A stretch of DNA of 62,231 nucleotides from Planctomycetota bacterium (GTDB taxonomy: Bacteria > Planctomycetota > Planctomycetia > Pirellulales > Pirellulaceae): assembly GCA_023430365.1 (NCBI GenBank), contig JAEZAS010000510.1, forward strand, positions 1 through 62,231, written 5' to 3'. Position numbers and translations under genes: made by a program. Within the stretch, counting starts at the first letter, position 1; every line of letters begins with the position of its first letter. Shown here one piece after another: positions 43,434-51,213 of the stretch. The notes beneath the pieces were generated by a model that ran no database searches, was not told the origin of the DNA, and worked only from the letters and a program-made list of their open reading frames with translations.

Positions 43434-44087
43434 CTATCGCTTTCCGTCCCACTCGGCCAGAAACTGTTCCAGGTACTGCTCCATAAACGCATGGCGCCCT
43501 TCGGCGAGTCGCTTGCCGGCGGGCGTATTCATCCGCTCTTTGAGCAGGAGCAGCTTTTCGTAGAAGTGATTCAGTGTCGGGCCGGTATTCTTTTTGTAAG
43601 CCTCGAACGAATCGTGCATCTCGGGCGGCACCGCGGGGTCGTACATCAGCCGACCTTTGTAGCCGCCGTAGGCAAACGCCCGTCCAATGCCGATCGCGCC
43701 GATGGCGTCCAGCCGATCGGCGTCCTGGACGCACCGCCCCTCGAGCGTCGGCATCGGCGTTTGCACGCCGGCGCCCTTGAACGAGAGCTTGTCGATGATG
43801 TCGCAAACATGGTCGACGATCTCGGCGGGCGTTTGCAATTCGGTCAGCCAGGCGCGTGCCGCTTTGGACCCGGCCTGATCGTCGCCGCCAGCAAATTTCC
43901 AATCGGCGATGTCGTGCAACAGGGCGGCGAGTTCGACGACGACGAGATCCGCCCCTTCCTCCCGGCCAATCGTGAGGGCCGTCCGGCACACCCGATCGAT
44001 ATGATGCCAATCGTGCCCGGCACTGTCGTCGGCGAGGAGGCGACGAACATGATCGCGAGTTTGGTCCAAAACGGAATTGAGCTGCAT
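43434..44087 (-). CDS. HD-domain phosphohydrolase (YedJ-like)
   Basis: A 217-residue metal-dependent phosphohydrolase. The HD motif set is complete: GHDWHHIDRV (first His), LLHDIADWKF (His-Asp pair), and VQDADRLDAIGAIGIGR (final Asp). The ending (EGRHAFMEQYLEQFLAEW) matches YedJ/YpgQ-type proteins, which hydrolyse nucleotides in some members. It is followed at 53 bp by the DUF1877 gene on the same strand, suggesting co-transcription. Confidence 0.92.
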   Translation of the reverse strand: MQLNSVLDQTRDHVRRLLADDSAGHDWHHIDRVCRTALTIGREEGADLVVVELAALLHDIADWKFAGGDDQAGSKAARAWLTELQTPAEIVDHVCDIIDKLSFKGAGVQTPMPTLEGRCVQDADRLDAIGAIGIGRAFAYGGYKGRLMYDPAVPPEMHDSFEAYKKNTGPTLNHFYEKLLLLKERMNTPAGKRLAEGRHAFMEQYLEQFLAEWDGKR

Positions 44088-44206
44088 GACACCTAAACTG
44101 ACTACTGAAAACTGAGATCTGAATACTTCCCTGCCACCGTTTACGGGGAACGGTCTACTGTTTACTCTTTGGCAGCCTCAGAGAACACCACGGAGTGACC
44201 CTAGCC

Positions 44207-44812
44207 ATGGCGAAGAAAAAAGCAGCCAAGAAAGCCGCGAAGAAACCCGTTCCGACCAAACTCCAAGAACGCATCGTGCTTCGCACGGGCGAAGCGCTCG
44301 TCGAAGCCGAGCCCGCCTGGTCGGCAGCCGAGCCGGAAGTGGTGATCGGCGAACTCGACGGCCCAGTCGGCTACGCCATCGCGAACCTGATCGGCGACCA
44401 GGTGAAAGGGCACACCAAGGTCTTTGCCATTCTCAATAGCGACGTCCAGGTTCGGCCGACGACGCTGATGGTCAGCAAAGTCACGGTGAAAAGCGCCAAG
44501 TACACGAACATCCTGATGGGAACCGTGCAGGCGGCCATCGCCCACGGGGTGCTCGACGCGGTTCGAGCCGGCGACATTCCCAAGCGCAAGGCCAACGACC
44601 TGGGAATCATCGTCTCGGTCTGGCTCGACCCAAGTATCCTCGACGAGCCCAACCCCGACTTCGAACTCCTCTTCCGCACCAACCGGGAAGCGACGGCCAA
44701 GGCGATCGGCAAGGCGATGCGCCACGAGCCCAGCATCGATTGGCTGCTCGAAAACCAGAACAACGTCCAGCACTACTTCCACCAACTAGCGGTGGAAGGC
44801 AACTTGGAATAA
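44207..44812 (+). CDS. Formaldehyde-activating enzyme family protein lacking the catalytic His
   Basis: A 201-residue Fae-family protein. Clear homology lies in TGEALVEAEP, GHTKVFAILNSDVQVRPTTL, MVSKVTVKSAKYTNILMG and NDLGIIVSVWLDP. True Fae condenses formaldehyde with tetrahydromethanopterin and uses a histidine (His17 in the Methylorubrum enzyme) early in the chain. Here the aligned position is Glu42 or its neighbours, and no histidine exists in residues 1-60. It has a Lys/Ala-rich N-terminal extension (AKKKAAKKAAKK) not found in typical Fae. ATG at 44207 has GGAG upstream. A non-catalytic or altered-substrate role is likely; homologues of this type are known as Fae-like paralogues. Confidence 0.88.
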   Translation: MAKKKAAKKAAKKPVPTKLQERIVLRTGEALVEAEPAWSAAEPEVVIGELDGPVGYAIANLIGDQVKGHTKVFAILNSDVQVRPTTLMVSKVTVKSAKYTNILMGTVQAAIAHGVLDAVRAGDIPKRKANDLGIIVSVWLDPSILDEPNPDFELLFRTNREATAKAIGKAMRHEPSIDWLLENQNNVQHYFHQLAVEGNLE

Positions 44813-44946
44813 CTCGGCGTTGGCGAGCGGGACGCGTGAGCGCCCCGGTAAAGGTCTGGCGAACCGATAAACGGCGGAATTCAACGGCGTGGATGAACCG
44901 TGAGACTCACGTCTCCCGCTCGCCGATTTCCGTCGCATTCGCCCCT

Positions 44947-44975
44947 TTGCCCCATCGCCCCTTTGCCTCTATGAT
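44947..44975 (+). promoter_or_regulatory. Sigma-70 type promoter of the SRP RNA gene
   Basis: TTGCCC (44947-44952), 17-bp spacer, TATGAT (44970-44975). The start would fall at about 44982, matching the 5' end of the RNA predicted from its closing stem. Confidence 0.7.
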
Positions 44976-44984
44976 AGGGACATC

Positions 44985-45086
44985 TGTCGAAAAGGGGCCC
45001 TCGCGAGGGGGAGCCGTGAACCTGGTCAGGGCTTAACCGCAGCAGCCATAAGCGGGGTACTCTTGTGCGGGGGCCTCTTTTCGACA
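44985..45086 (+). ncRNA. ffs: Signal recognition particle RNA (small bacterial type)
   Basis: About 102 nt closed by a terminal stem of TGTCGAAAAG with CTTTTCGACA. The apical part carries the conserved SRP domain IV: GAACCTGGTCAGG on the 5' side and GCAGCAGCCATAAGC on the 3' side, the Ffh-binding asymmetric loop. It is the 4.5S-like form without an Alu domain. A well-spaced promoter precedes it and an intrinsic terminator follows. Its position in front of dnaX-ybaB-recR is a widely conserved neighbourhood. Confidence 0.92.
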
Positions 45087-45098
45087 GCCCCAGGCGAG

Positions 45099-45126
45099 CG
45101 GGGCCGACCGAGGCCCCGGTTTTTTG
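45099..45126 (+). terminator. Rho-independent terminator of the SRP RNA gene
   Basis: Stem CGGGGCC (45099-45105) and GGCCCCG (45112-45118) with a six-base loop, followed by GTTTTTT. It lies 12 nt after the RNA 3' stem, before dnaX. Confidence 0.88.
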
Positions 45127-45207
45127 CTGAACCGGTCTCGCATCTCACCGGCCGGCTCACGCCGACCGCTCGCCGCGTATCAGGACGAGCGGTCGCGGAG
45201 AGCATCG

Positions 45208-47073
45208 ATGGCCACCACGCAAGGCAGCACCCCTCCCGGTGACGACTATGTCGTCGTAGCCCGCCGCTATCGACCGCAGTCGTTCGAGCAGCTTGTTGGC
45301 CAAGGGCAGGTCGCCCAGGCCCTCGGCAACGCGATCAACACCAACCGCGTCGGCCACGCCTATCTGTTCACCGGGGCTCGCGGAGTCGGCAAGACCTCGA
45401 CCGCTCGCATCTTCGCCAAGGCGCTGAACTGCGTAAACGGCCCGACCACGACTCCTTGCGGCGAGTGCGACATCTGTCGGGGCATCGCCTCGGGTGAAGA
45501 TGTCGACGTGATCGAAATCGACGGCGCCAGCAACCGCGGCATCGATGAAATCCGCCAGCTGCGATCCAACGTGCACGTGCGGCCGAGCCGGGCTCGGTTC
45601 AAGATCTACATCATCGACGAAGTGCACATGCTGACGACGCCGGCCTTCAACGCGCTGTTGAAAACGCTGGAAGAGCCGCCAGAGCATGTGAAGTTCATCT
45701 TCTGCACGACCGAAGCGGACAAAATCCCGATCACGGTTCTCTCTCGCTGCCAGCGTTTCGATTTTTCGCCGCTGGAGACGCGCTCGATTCTCGAGCGGCT
45801 GCAGCTCATCTGCGACAATGAAGGGGTCCAGGCCGATCCGGAGGCCCTGCAGATTCTCGCTCGGCGAGCGGCTGGCTCGATGCGCGACAGCCAGTCGCTC
45901 CTCGAACAATTGCTCGCCTTCGGCGGAAAGAGCATCACGGTCGAAGACGTGCATTCGATGCTCGGTACGGCTAAGACCAGCCGGCTTTCCGATCTTGCGC
46001 ACTGCATCGTGGAGCGAAACGCAGCCGAAGCCTTGCGGCAGCTCGACGGCGCCGTCCAGGAAGGGGTCGATCTCGGTCAGATGACCGAGCAGTTGCTGGG
46101 CTACTTCCGCGATACGATGGCCGCCTTGGTGGGATGCCCAGCCGATCTGCTGCTGCATTCATCGCCAAACGACTTCCACCAGCTTAGCGAGACGGGGCGG
46201 CAACTTGGCCTGGAAACGATCCTGGCGATCGTTCAGATCCTCGATCAGACGCTCACGCGCCTGCGTCAGAGCACCCACGTCCGGACGCTCGTCGAAATCG
46301 CCCTCGTGCGAATCTGTCGGCTTGAGGACCTCGATCAACTCTCTCAACTGGTTGCCCAGTTGCGCGACGGCGGCTCCCCCACGGCCCGCAGCGTTCCAGC
46401 CGGTGTCGGTCGGCCGCCCATGGCCCCGCCGCAAGCGTCACCGCCAGTGGCGGTCGAAAATCGTCCGCCGATGAATCGCGATCTGGCAGGTGGACGTCCG
46501 CAGAGCCCCGCCCCCGCGCCCGCTCCACGAGCGGCAGAGCCTCCGCCGACTGCGGTGCAAAAAAAAACGCCCGACCCAAGCGATGAAGTCCCAGCAGCGC
46601 CAGCAAGAGGGACCCAAGAAGCCCCGCTGAACCTACCGGAAGCCCAGCGGATTTGGCAGCAAGCTCTTACGGAGCTGTCAGATATGACGAGCGACTTCGC
46701 ATCCAAATGCGAATCCATAGCAATTTCTGGGCCAAATCGTCTGGCCGTTAAGTTCCGAAAAGCGTATACTACAGCGGTAACGTACTGCGAGCGGCCCCAA
46801 AGCCGGGATAAGCTCGAGGACGCTCTCGCTCGGGTGTCAGGTCGGCCGATTCGCCTGGAGTTTGTCACCCTCCCGGACGAGCCGGCGGCTGCTACGTCCG
46901 CTCCGCGCCCGGTCGCCAATGTGCAAAACCGGCGGCGGCGGATGCGCGACGCCGAGCGCAACCCGCTCATTGGCCGGGCCATTGAGCTGTTCGACGCGGA
47001 AATCATCGACGTAATCGAGCCTGTCCGCGACGCTGGCGAAGAAGCAGGAGCAGCCGCTGCGGAAGAGGCCTAA
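45208..47073 (+). CDS. dnaX: DNA polymerase III gamma/tau subunit
   Basis: Clamp-loader ATPase and replisome organiser, 621 residues as tau. Walker A is GARGVGKTSTA, the zinc module is CVNGPTTTPCGECDIC, Walker B is IYIIDEVHML and sensor 1 is FCTTEADKIP. Domain III follows, then a Pro/Ala-rich linker and a C-terminal tau part. In the linker, nine A residues at 46559-46567 (codons Gln451-Lys-Lys-Thr454) form a slippage site: a -1 shift reaches TGA at 46584, and a +1 shift reaches TGA at 46628, giving products of 459 or 473 residues. ATG at 45208 has GGAGAG at good spacing. It begins the dnaX-ybaB-recR operon. Confidence 0.97.
   Translation: MATTQGSTPPGDDYVVVARRYRPQSFEQLVGQGQVAQALGNAINTNRVGHAYLFTGARGVGKTSTARIFAKALNCVNGPTTTPCGECDICRGIASGEDVDVIEIDGASNRGIDEIRQLRSNVHVRPSRARFKIYIIDEVHMLTTPAFNALLKTLEEPPEHVKFIFCTTEADKIPITVLSRCQRFDFSPLETRSILERLQLICDNEGVQADPEALQILARRAAGSMRDSQSLLEQLLAFGGKSITVEDVHSMLGTAKTSRLSDLAHCIVERNAAEALRQLDGAVQEGVDLGQMTEQLLGYFRDTMAALVGCPADLLLHSSPNDFHQLSETGRQLGLETILAIVQILDQTLTRLRQSTHVRTLVEIALVRICRLEDLDQLSQLVAQLRDGGSPTARSVPAGVGRPPMAPPQASPPVAVENRPPMNRDLAGGRPQSPAPAPAPRAAEPPPTAVQKKTPDPSDEVPAAPARGTQEAPLNLPEAQRIWQQALTELSDMTSDFASKCESIAISGPNRLAVKFRKAYTTAVTYCERPQSRDKLEDALARVSGRPIRLEFVTLPDEPAAATSAPRPVANVQNRRRRMRDAERNPLIGRAIELFDAEIIDVIEPVRDAGEEAGAAAAEEA
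46559..46567 (+). other. Candidate dnaX slippage site (nine A residues)
   Basis: A run of nine A in reading frame CAA-AAA-AAA-ACG. Both alternative frames close within 7-21 codons. In Thermus thermophilus dnaX a run of nine A causes transcriptional slippage that makes gamma; E. coli uses A-rich ribosomal frameshifting. I saw no other run this long in the window. Confidence 0.65.
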
Positions 47074-47084
47074 GGAGTTCTCCT

Positions 47085-47447
47085 TTGTTCCAAGGCCTGG
47101 GAAACATGGCGAACATGCTGCGGCAGGCGCAGCAAATGAGTGGTCGGATGCAATCCATGCAAGCCGACCTAAAGGCGGCCACCGTAAGCGGCTACGCAGG
47201 GGATGGCGCCATTGAAGTTCGCCTCAACGGCCTCGGCGAAATGCTCACTTTGAAAATCGCCCCGGAGCTGTTTCAGTCGGGCCAGACAGCACGAATCGAA
47301 GAGCTTGTACCGGTCGCGGTCAACGAAGCTACAGCTAAGGCACGGCAATTGCATACTGACGCCATGCAGTCGCTCACCAGCGGTCTCGACATACCCGGGC
47401 TGGGCGACGCCTTGGCGCAGCTTTCCGGCGGCGCGCGACAAGGATAG
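47085..47447 (+). CDS. ybaB: YbaB/EbfC nucleoid-associated protein
   Basis: A 120-residue DNA-binding protein. Family features are the coiled helix MANMLRQAQQMSGRMQSMQ, then GAIEVRLNGLGEMLTLKIAPEL and the closing helices. The start is TTG at 47085 with GGAG seven bases upstream; the ATG eight codons later would cut the N-terminus. It sits 11 bp after dnaX and 7 bp before recR, the usual order. It binds DNA and affects nucleoid structure in other bacteria. Confidence 0.93.
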   Translation: MFQGLGNMANMLRQAQQMSGRMQSMQADLKAATVSGYAGDGAIEVRLNGLGEMLTLKIAPELFQSGQTARIEELVPVAVNEATAKARQLHTDAMQSLTSGLDIPGLGDALAQLSGGARQG

Positions 47448-47454
47448 GAAACGG

Positions 47455-48054
47455 ATGCCACACGTTACTGAATCGGTAGGAAAGGTAATCGACGAGTTCG
47501 CCAAACTGCCGGGCATCGGTCGAAAATCGGCGGAGCGGCTCGCTTACCACATCCTCCGCGTGCACAAGACTGAGGCGTTGGCTCTGGCCGACGCCATTCG
47601 CAGCGTTCGCGAAAACGTGCGGTACTGCAGCCGTTGTTACAACCTGGCCGAAGGCGAACTGTGTACCGTCTGCTCCGATCCGAAACGCGACCAAACGCAG
47701 CTCTGCATTGTGGAGCAGCCGCGGGATCTGATTGCGCTCGAGCAGGCGGGCATTTATCGCGGCCTCTACCACGTGCTCCTCGGACGGATTGCTCCGCTCG
47801 ACGGGGTCGGCCCCGATCAATTGACGATCGACAAGCTGGTAGAGCGCATCCAGGGGGGCGAATTCCGGGAGGTGATCATGGCCACCAATCCGACCGTCGA
47901 GGGGGATGGCACGGCCTTATACGTCTCGAACCTGCTCGCCGACTACCCTGTTCAAATCACCCGGCTGGCGCGTGGCATCACGACCGGCAGCATTTTGGAA
48001 CACACCAACAAAGAAATCCTGGCCGACGCACTCGCCGGCCGGCAGAAATTTTGA
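47455..48054 (+). CDS. recR: Recombination mediator protein RecR
   Basis: A 199-residue component of the RecFOR pathway that loads RecA at gaps. The helix-hairpin-helix KLPGIGRKSAERLAYH, the four-cysteine zinc finger (CSRCYNLAEGELCTVCSD) and the Toprim domain (LCIVEQPRDLIALEQAG, then ATNPTVEGDGTALYV) are all present. The Walker-like ending ITRLARGITTGSILEH is normal. ATG at 47455 is preceded by GGAAACGG. It is the third gene of the operon after dnaX and ybaB. Confidence 0.97.
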   Translation: MPHVTESVGKVIDEFAKLPGIGRKSAERLAYHILRVHKTEALALADAIRSVRENVRYCSRCYNLAEGELCTVCSDPKRDQTQLCIVEQPRDLIALEQAGIYRGLYHVLLGRIAPLDGVGPDQLTIDKLVERIQGGEFREVIMATNPTVEGDGTALYVSNLLADYPVQITRLARGITTGSILEHTNKEILADALAGRQKF

Positions 48055-48166
48055 AATAGCGGGCACACCCACGTGCCGTCCGATCGATTCAGCGTGCGAA
48101 CCATCGCGAGCTGACTTCGGACCCAAGTACGACACCAGAAATCAACCCTAACCGGCAAAGTTCGTC

Positions 48167-49660
48167 ATGCGACTATCCTTCGGCCTTGAAGCACGCCAGG
48201 TCCAGGTGCAGAAACTCGCACCCCGGATGATTCAATCGATGGAAATCCTGCAGTTGCCGCTTCAGGCGTTGCAGGAGCGAATCGAACAAGAACTGAACGA
48301 GAATCCGATTCTCGAACTGCAAGAACGCGATCCGACCCTACCGGAAGAACCCGTGGATCGCGAACCGGTGGAGTCGAAGAGCGTTGATGAGAAGCCGCTC
48401 GTCGTCGACGAAGCTCACAACAACGCCGACGACTTCGAGCGGCTGCTGAATCTGAACAACGACAACCCGGAATACTTTGAGGAAGGCACCCGGCGATCGG
48501 CCAACCGGATGGAAGAGGACGCGGATCGCATGCACGATGCGATCTCGAACGTCGCCGAACGGGCGGAATCGCTGCAGGACTACCTGATGCATCAGCTGGG
48601 AGAGCTTGAGCTCTCCCCCGAAATGATGCAGATGTGCGAACGCATCATCTCGACGCTCGATCCCAAGGATGGCGGCTACTTCCGCACCAGCCTGCGCGAT
48701 CTTTTGCCGCCCGATGCCGGCTCCGATCAATTGCTGCTGGCCGAGAAGGCTCTGAATGTCATCCAGAGCCTCGATCCGCCCGGCGTCGGAGCCCGCGATC
48801 TGCGCGAGTGTCTGCTCCTGCAACTCACGCCCGACCTCCCCTGCTACGAGGAGATGAAAACGCTCATCAGTGGACATCTCGAGGACCTTCGCGACAATCG
48901 CTTGCCGCAGATTCAGCGTGCGACCGGCTATTCCTTCGACCGCATCCAGCGGGCGTGGGCCGAATTGCGCAAGCTGAACCCCAAACCGGCCGCGGGTTTT
49001 TCGGAAAATTTCGTCCCGACAGTCACGCCCGATGTGAGCGTCGAACGGGGCGAGGACGGAAAGTATCACGTTCATGTCGACGAAAGTCGCACGCCCACGC
49101 TGCATATCAGCAAGTACTACCGCGACCGGCTGGCCAGCGGAACGGCCACCCCGGAGGAACGCGAGTACATCAAGCGCAAGATCAATGCCGCGCAGTGGCT
49201 GATCGAGTCGATCGAGCAGCGCCGGAATACCCTCACCAAGGTGGCCCAGGCGATCGTCGATCATCAGACGGCCTTCCTCGACGAGGGGCCGGAATTTATC
49301 GAACCCCTCAAGATGCAGCAGATCGCCGACAAAGTCGGCGTTCACGTAACCACGGTCAGCCGCGCCGTCGACGACAAGTACATCCAGACGCCGCGCGGCA
49401 TCTATCCGCTCAAGCGGTTCTTCGTCGGCGGCACGCGCACCGAAGAAGGCGAGGATGTCGCTTGGGACATCATCCGCATCCGCCTACAGGAGATCGTCGA
49501 TCACGAGGACAAGCAGAGCCCGCTAAGCGACGACGACCTGGTCGCGGAACTGAAGAAACTCGGCCTGACGGTCGCCCGTCGTACGGTTACCAAATACCGC
49601 CAGAAAATGGGCATTCCCAGCAGCCGCCAGCGGCGCGATTGGAGCAAGGTGCAGGCGTAG
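48167..49660 (+). CDS. rpoN: RNA polymerase sigma-54 factor
   Basis: A 497-residue sigma-54. Region I is MRLSFGLEARQVQVQKL with the Gln/Leu-rich activator-contact helix (QSMEILQLPLQALQERIEQEL). An acidic region II follows, then the core-binding domain, the helix-turn-helix VGVHVTTVSRAVDDKYIQTP and the C-terminal RpoN box ARRTVTKYRQKMGIPSS. It is not preceded by a tight operon (113 bp after recR). It is presumably the factor that reads the -24/-12 promoter found upstream of the P-II gene in this window. No activator gene adjoins it. Confidence 0.97.
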   Translation: MRLSFGLEARQVQVQKLAPRMIQSMEILQLPLQALQERIEQELNENPILELQERDPTLPEEPVDREPVESKSVDEKPLVVDEAHNNADDFERLLNLNNDNPEYFEEGTRRSANRMEEDADRMHDAISNVAERAESLQDYLMHQLGELELSPEMMQMCERIISTLDPKDGGYFRTSLRDLLPPDAGSDQLLLAEKALNVIQSLDPPGVGARDLRECLLLQLTPDLPCYEEMKTLISGHLEDLRDNRLPQIQRATGYSFDRIQRAWAELRKLNPKPAAGFSENFVPTVTPDVSVERGEDGKYHVHVDESRTPTLHISKYYRDRLASGTATPEEREYIKRKINAAQWLIESIEQRRNTLTKVAQAIVDHQTAFLDEGPEFIEPLKMQQIADKVGVHVTTVSRAVDDKYIQTPRGIYPLKRFFVGGTRTEEGEDVAWDIIRIRLQEIVDHEDKQSPLSDDDLVAELKKLGLTVARRTVTKYRQKMGIPSSRQRRDWSKVQA

Positions 49661-49676
49661 GCAAGTACGAACAACG

Positions 49677-49720
49677 AAAGGGAAGCCCGCACTCAGATTG
49701 CGTAGCTTCCCTTTTTCTTT
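49677..49720 (+). terminator. Rho-independent terminator of rpoN
   Basis: Stem AAAGGGAAGC (49677-49686) with GCTTCCCTTT (49705-49714), an inner small CGCA/TGCG pairing, and a T-rich tail. It starts 17 bp after the rpoN stop. Confidence 0.8.
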
Positions 49721-49741
49721 GCGCCTGCCAGTTCCCCGCTC

Positions 49742-50380
49742 TCATACGGACTCGATGTACATCCCTCGCCGGCGGCGTTCGTCGCGACGGGCGTCATCGA
49801 TCAAGTGCGATACGTTCAAAGCATCGTCGATGCCGTGCATGACCAGCGTCGGATCCGACGTATCGCTCGACAGCAGCCGGATCGTACCCACCCCGAGCAT
49901 TCGCTCCACAATGCCCTGCGTCACCTGGACGTCGTCGATATCGATCATTTCCGTGCGATCGGTGACTTGTCGCAGTATGCCTCGCCGGAAGATCAATCGC
50001 TGAGTGGTCAGGCGATAATCGATGCTGAGCCGCTGGTAGAAGAAGTACAGAATCAGCGAAATCCAGAGGGCGGCGGCGATGCCCAGCCCGACCGTCCAGG
50101 TCACCGGCTCCGGAATGAAAACGCCCGCCACAATCGCAGCGACGGTCACCATCGCCGCAAAGATCCAATATCCGACCATCGCTTTGGGTGAAAAGCCTCC
50201 GCGCCACAGTTCCTGTTCGTCGCTGGCGGGGCCAACCGCGGCTGCTTTCTGTCGCATCCGTTCGGCGGGGGTCATGGCCCCCTCCTGGGAAATCGCCGCT
50301 CCTGGCGCCATTCGCTGACCGCATTTCGGACAAAAGGCCGCATCGGCAGGAACAGGCGAACCGCAAGCAACGCACTTCAT
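49742..50380 (-). CDS. Zinc-ribbon and bacterial PH-domain membrane protein
   Basis: A 212-residue protein. The N-terminal zinc ribbon is CVACGSPVPADAAFCPKCG. Two transmembrane helices follow near residues 70-112 (YWIFAAMVTVAAIVAGVF and LGIAAALWISLILYFF). A bPH2/YdbT-like pleckstrin-homology domain comes next: YRLTTQRLIFRRGILRQV, then MIDIDDVQVTQGIVERMLG and GTIRLLSSDTSDP. Such proteins are membrane-associated and of unknown function. It is convergent to rpoN and divergent from nrdR. Confidence 0.88.
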   Translation of the reverse strand: MKCVACGSPVPADAAFCPKCGQRMAPGAAISQEGAMTPAERMRQKAAAVGPASDEQELWRGGFSPKAMVGYWIFAAMVTVAAIVAGVFIPEPVTWTVGLGIAAALWISLILYFFYQRLSIDYRLTTQRLIFRRGILRQVTDRTEMIDIDDVQVTQGIVERMLGVGTIRLLSSDTSDPTLVMHGIDDALNVSHLIDDARRDERRRRGMYIESV

Positions 50381-50559
50381 GTTGGGAACTCACGTTTTGC
50401 TGACCAGTTGGGAGGAAGCCGGGGCATTATAACGCGACGGCGGACGATTACTGTATTCGATCTCGCGGCTCGACTATTCCATGCCACGCGGCGAGGATTC
50501 GGTTATAGTTAAGCCAGCGACATTCCACCGTCCGAGTTCCGCCTCCGCTGGCAGACCCT

Positions 50560-51024
50560 ATGCGTTGCCCGTATTGCCGCATCGATCACGACCGAGTCAT
50601 CGATTCGCGCGCCAGCCAGGACGGGTTCGCTATCCGCCGCCGCCGCGAGTGTCTGCACTGCAAACGGCGTTTCACCACCTACGAGCGCCTGGAAGAAATG
50701 GGCATCAAGGTGGTCAAGAAAGACGGCATTCGCGAACCGTTCGACCGCGAAAAGATCCGGGCTGGCCTTGAGCGGGCCTGTTGGAAGCGGCCGATCAGCA
50801 ACGACCAGATCGAAGCCGCCGTCTCGGAGATCGAGAGCGAGGTTTACGCCAACTACGAGTCCGAGATCGACAGCAAGGCCCTGGGCGAGCTGGTCATGGC
50901 TCGGCTGGCCAAGATGGACCAGGTGGCGTTCGTCCGCTTTGCGAGCGTCTATCGCCAATTCAAGGACGTTCGCGACTTCGTCGACGAGCTCCAGCCGATG
51001 CTCAAGCGGAAAGAAAAAGGCTGA
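50560..51024 (+). CDS. nrdR: Transcriptional repressor NrdR
   Basis: A 154-residue regulator of ribonucleotide reductase genes. The N-terminal zinc ribbon is CPYCRIDHDRVIDSR with CLHCKRRFTTYER, followed by the ATP-cone (VVKKDGIREPFDREKIRAGLERACWKRP). It is of normal length and close to the consensus. NrdR binds NrdR boxes in front of nrd operons; no nrd genes are in this window. It is followed by a REP-like element and apgM. Confidence 0.97.
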   Translation: MRCPYCRIDHDRVIDSRASQDGFAIRRRRECLHCKRRFTTYERLEEMGIKVVKKDGIREPFDREKIRAGLERACWKRPISNDQIEAAVSEIESEVYANYESEIDSKALGELVMARLAKMDQVAFVRFASVYRQFKDVRDFVDELQPMLKRKEKG

Positions 51025-51058
51025 GCCGCTTTACCCGGTGGAGTTGACCGCCCTTCTC

Positions 51059-51125
51059 CGTCCCAGGCTCCAGCCTGAGACGAAAACAACGCGAGGCTCC
51101 GCCTCGCTTGCCCTGCAGCCAAACC
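51059..51125. repeat. REP-like intergenic element, copy 2
   Basis: Hairpins GTCCCAGGCTCCAGCCTGAGAC (51060-51081) and GCGAGGC-TCC-GCCTCGC, matching the element at 42426-42487 over nearly all of its length. It lies between nrdR and apgM. Confidence 0.7.
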
Positions 51126-51213
51126 TCCATACCCCCTTCCCCGGCCTTGTGCTGCGCCACGATTCTGATACCAAAAGAGTTCTTCCACATCGTCCCGCTC
51201 GGCACAGAATGCA

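Noticed and set aside
42904..44010. A 368-codon minus-strand frame
   Set aside because: Only the part up to 43380 is the DUF1877 protein. The extension is an Arg-rich shadow of the HD hydrolase gene, which is in another frame.
44939..44966. Tandem copy of TCGCCCCTTTGCC
   Set aside because: A 15-base direct repeat overlapping the SRP RNA promoter; too short and only two copies, so not called a repeat element.
45157..46158. Minus-strand frame of 333 codons within dnaX
   Set aside because: Antisense to a certain gene; product is low in complexity and unlike any family.
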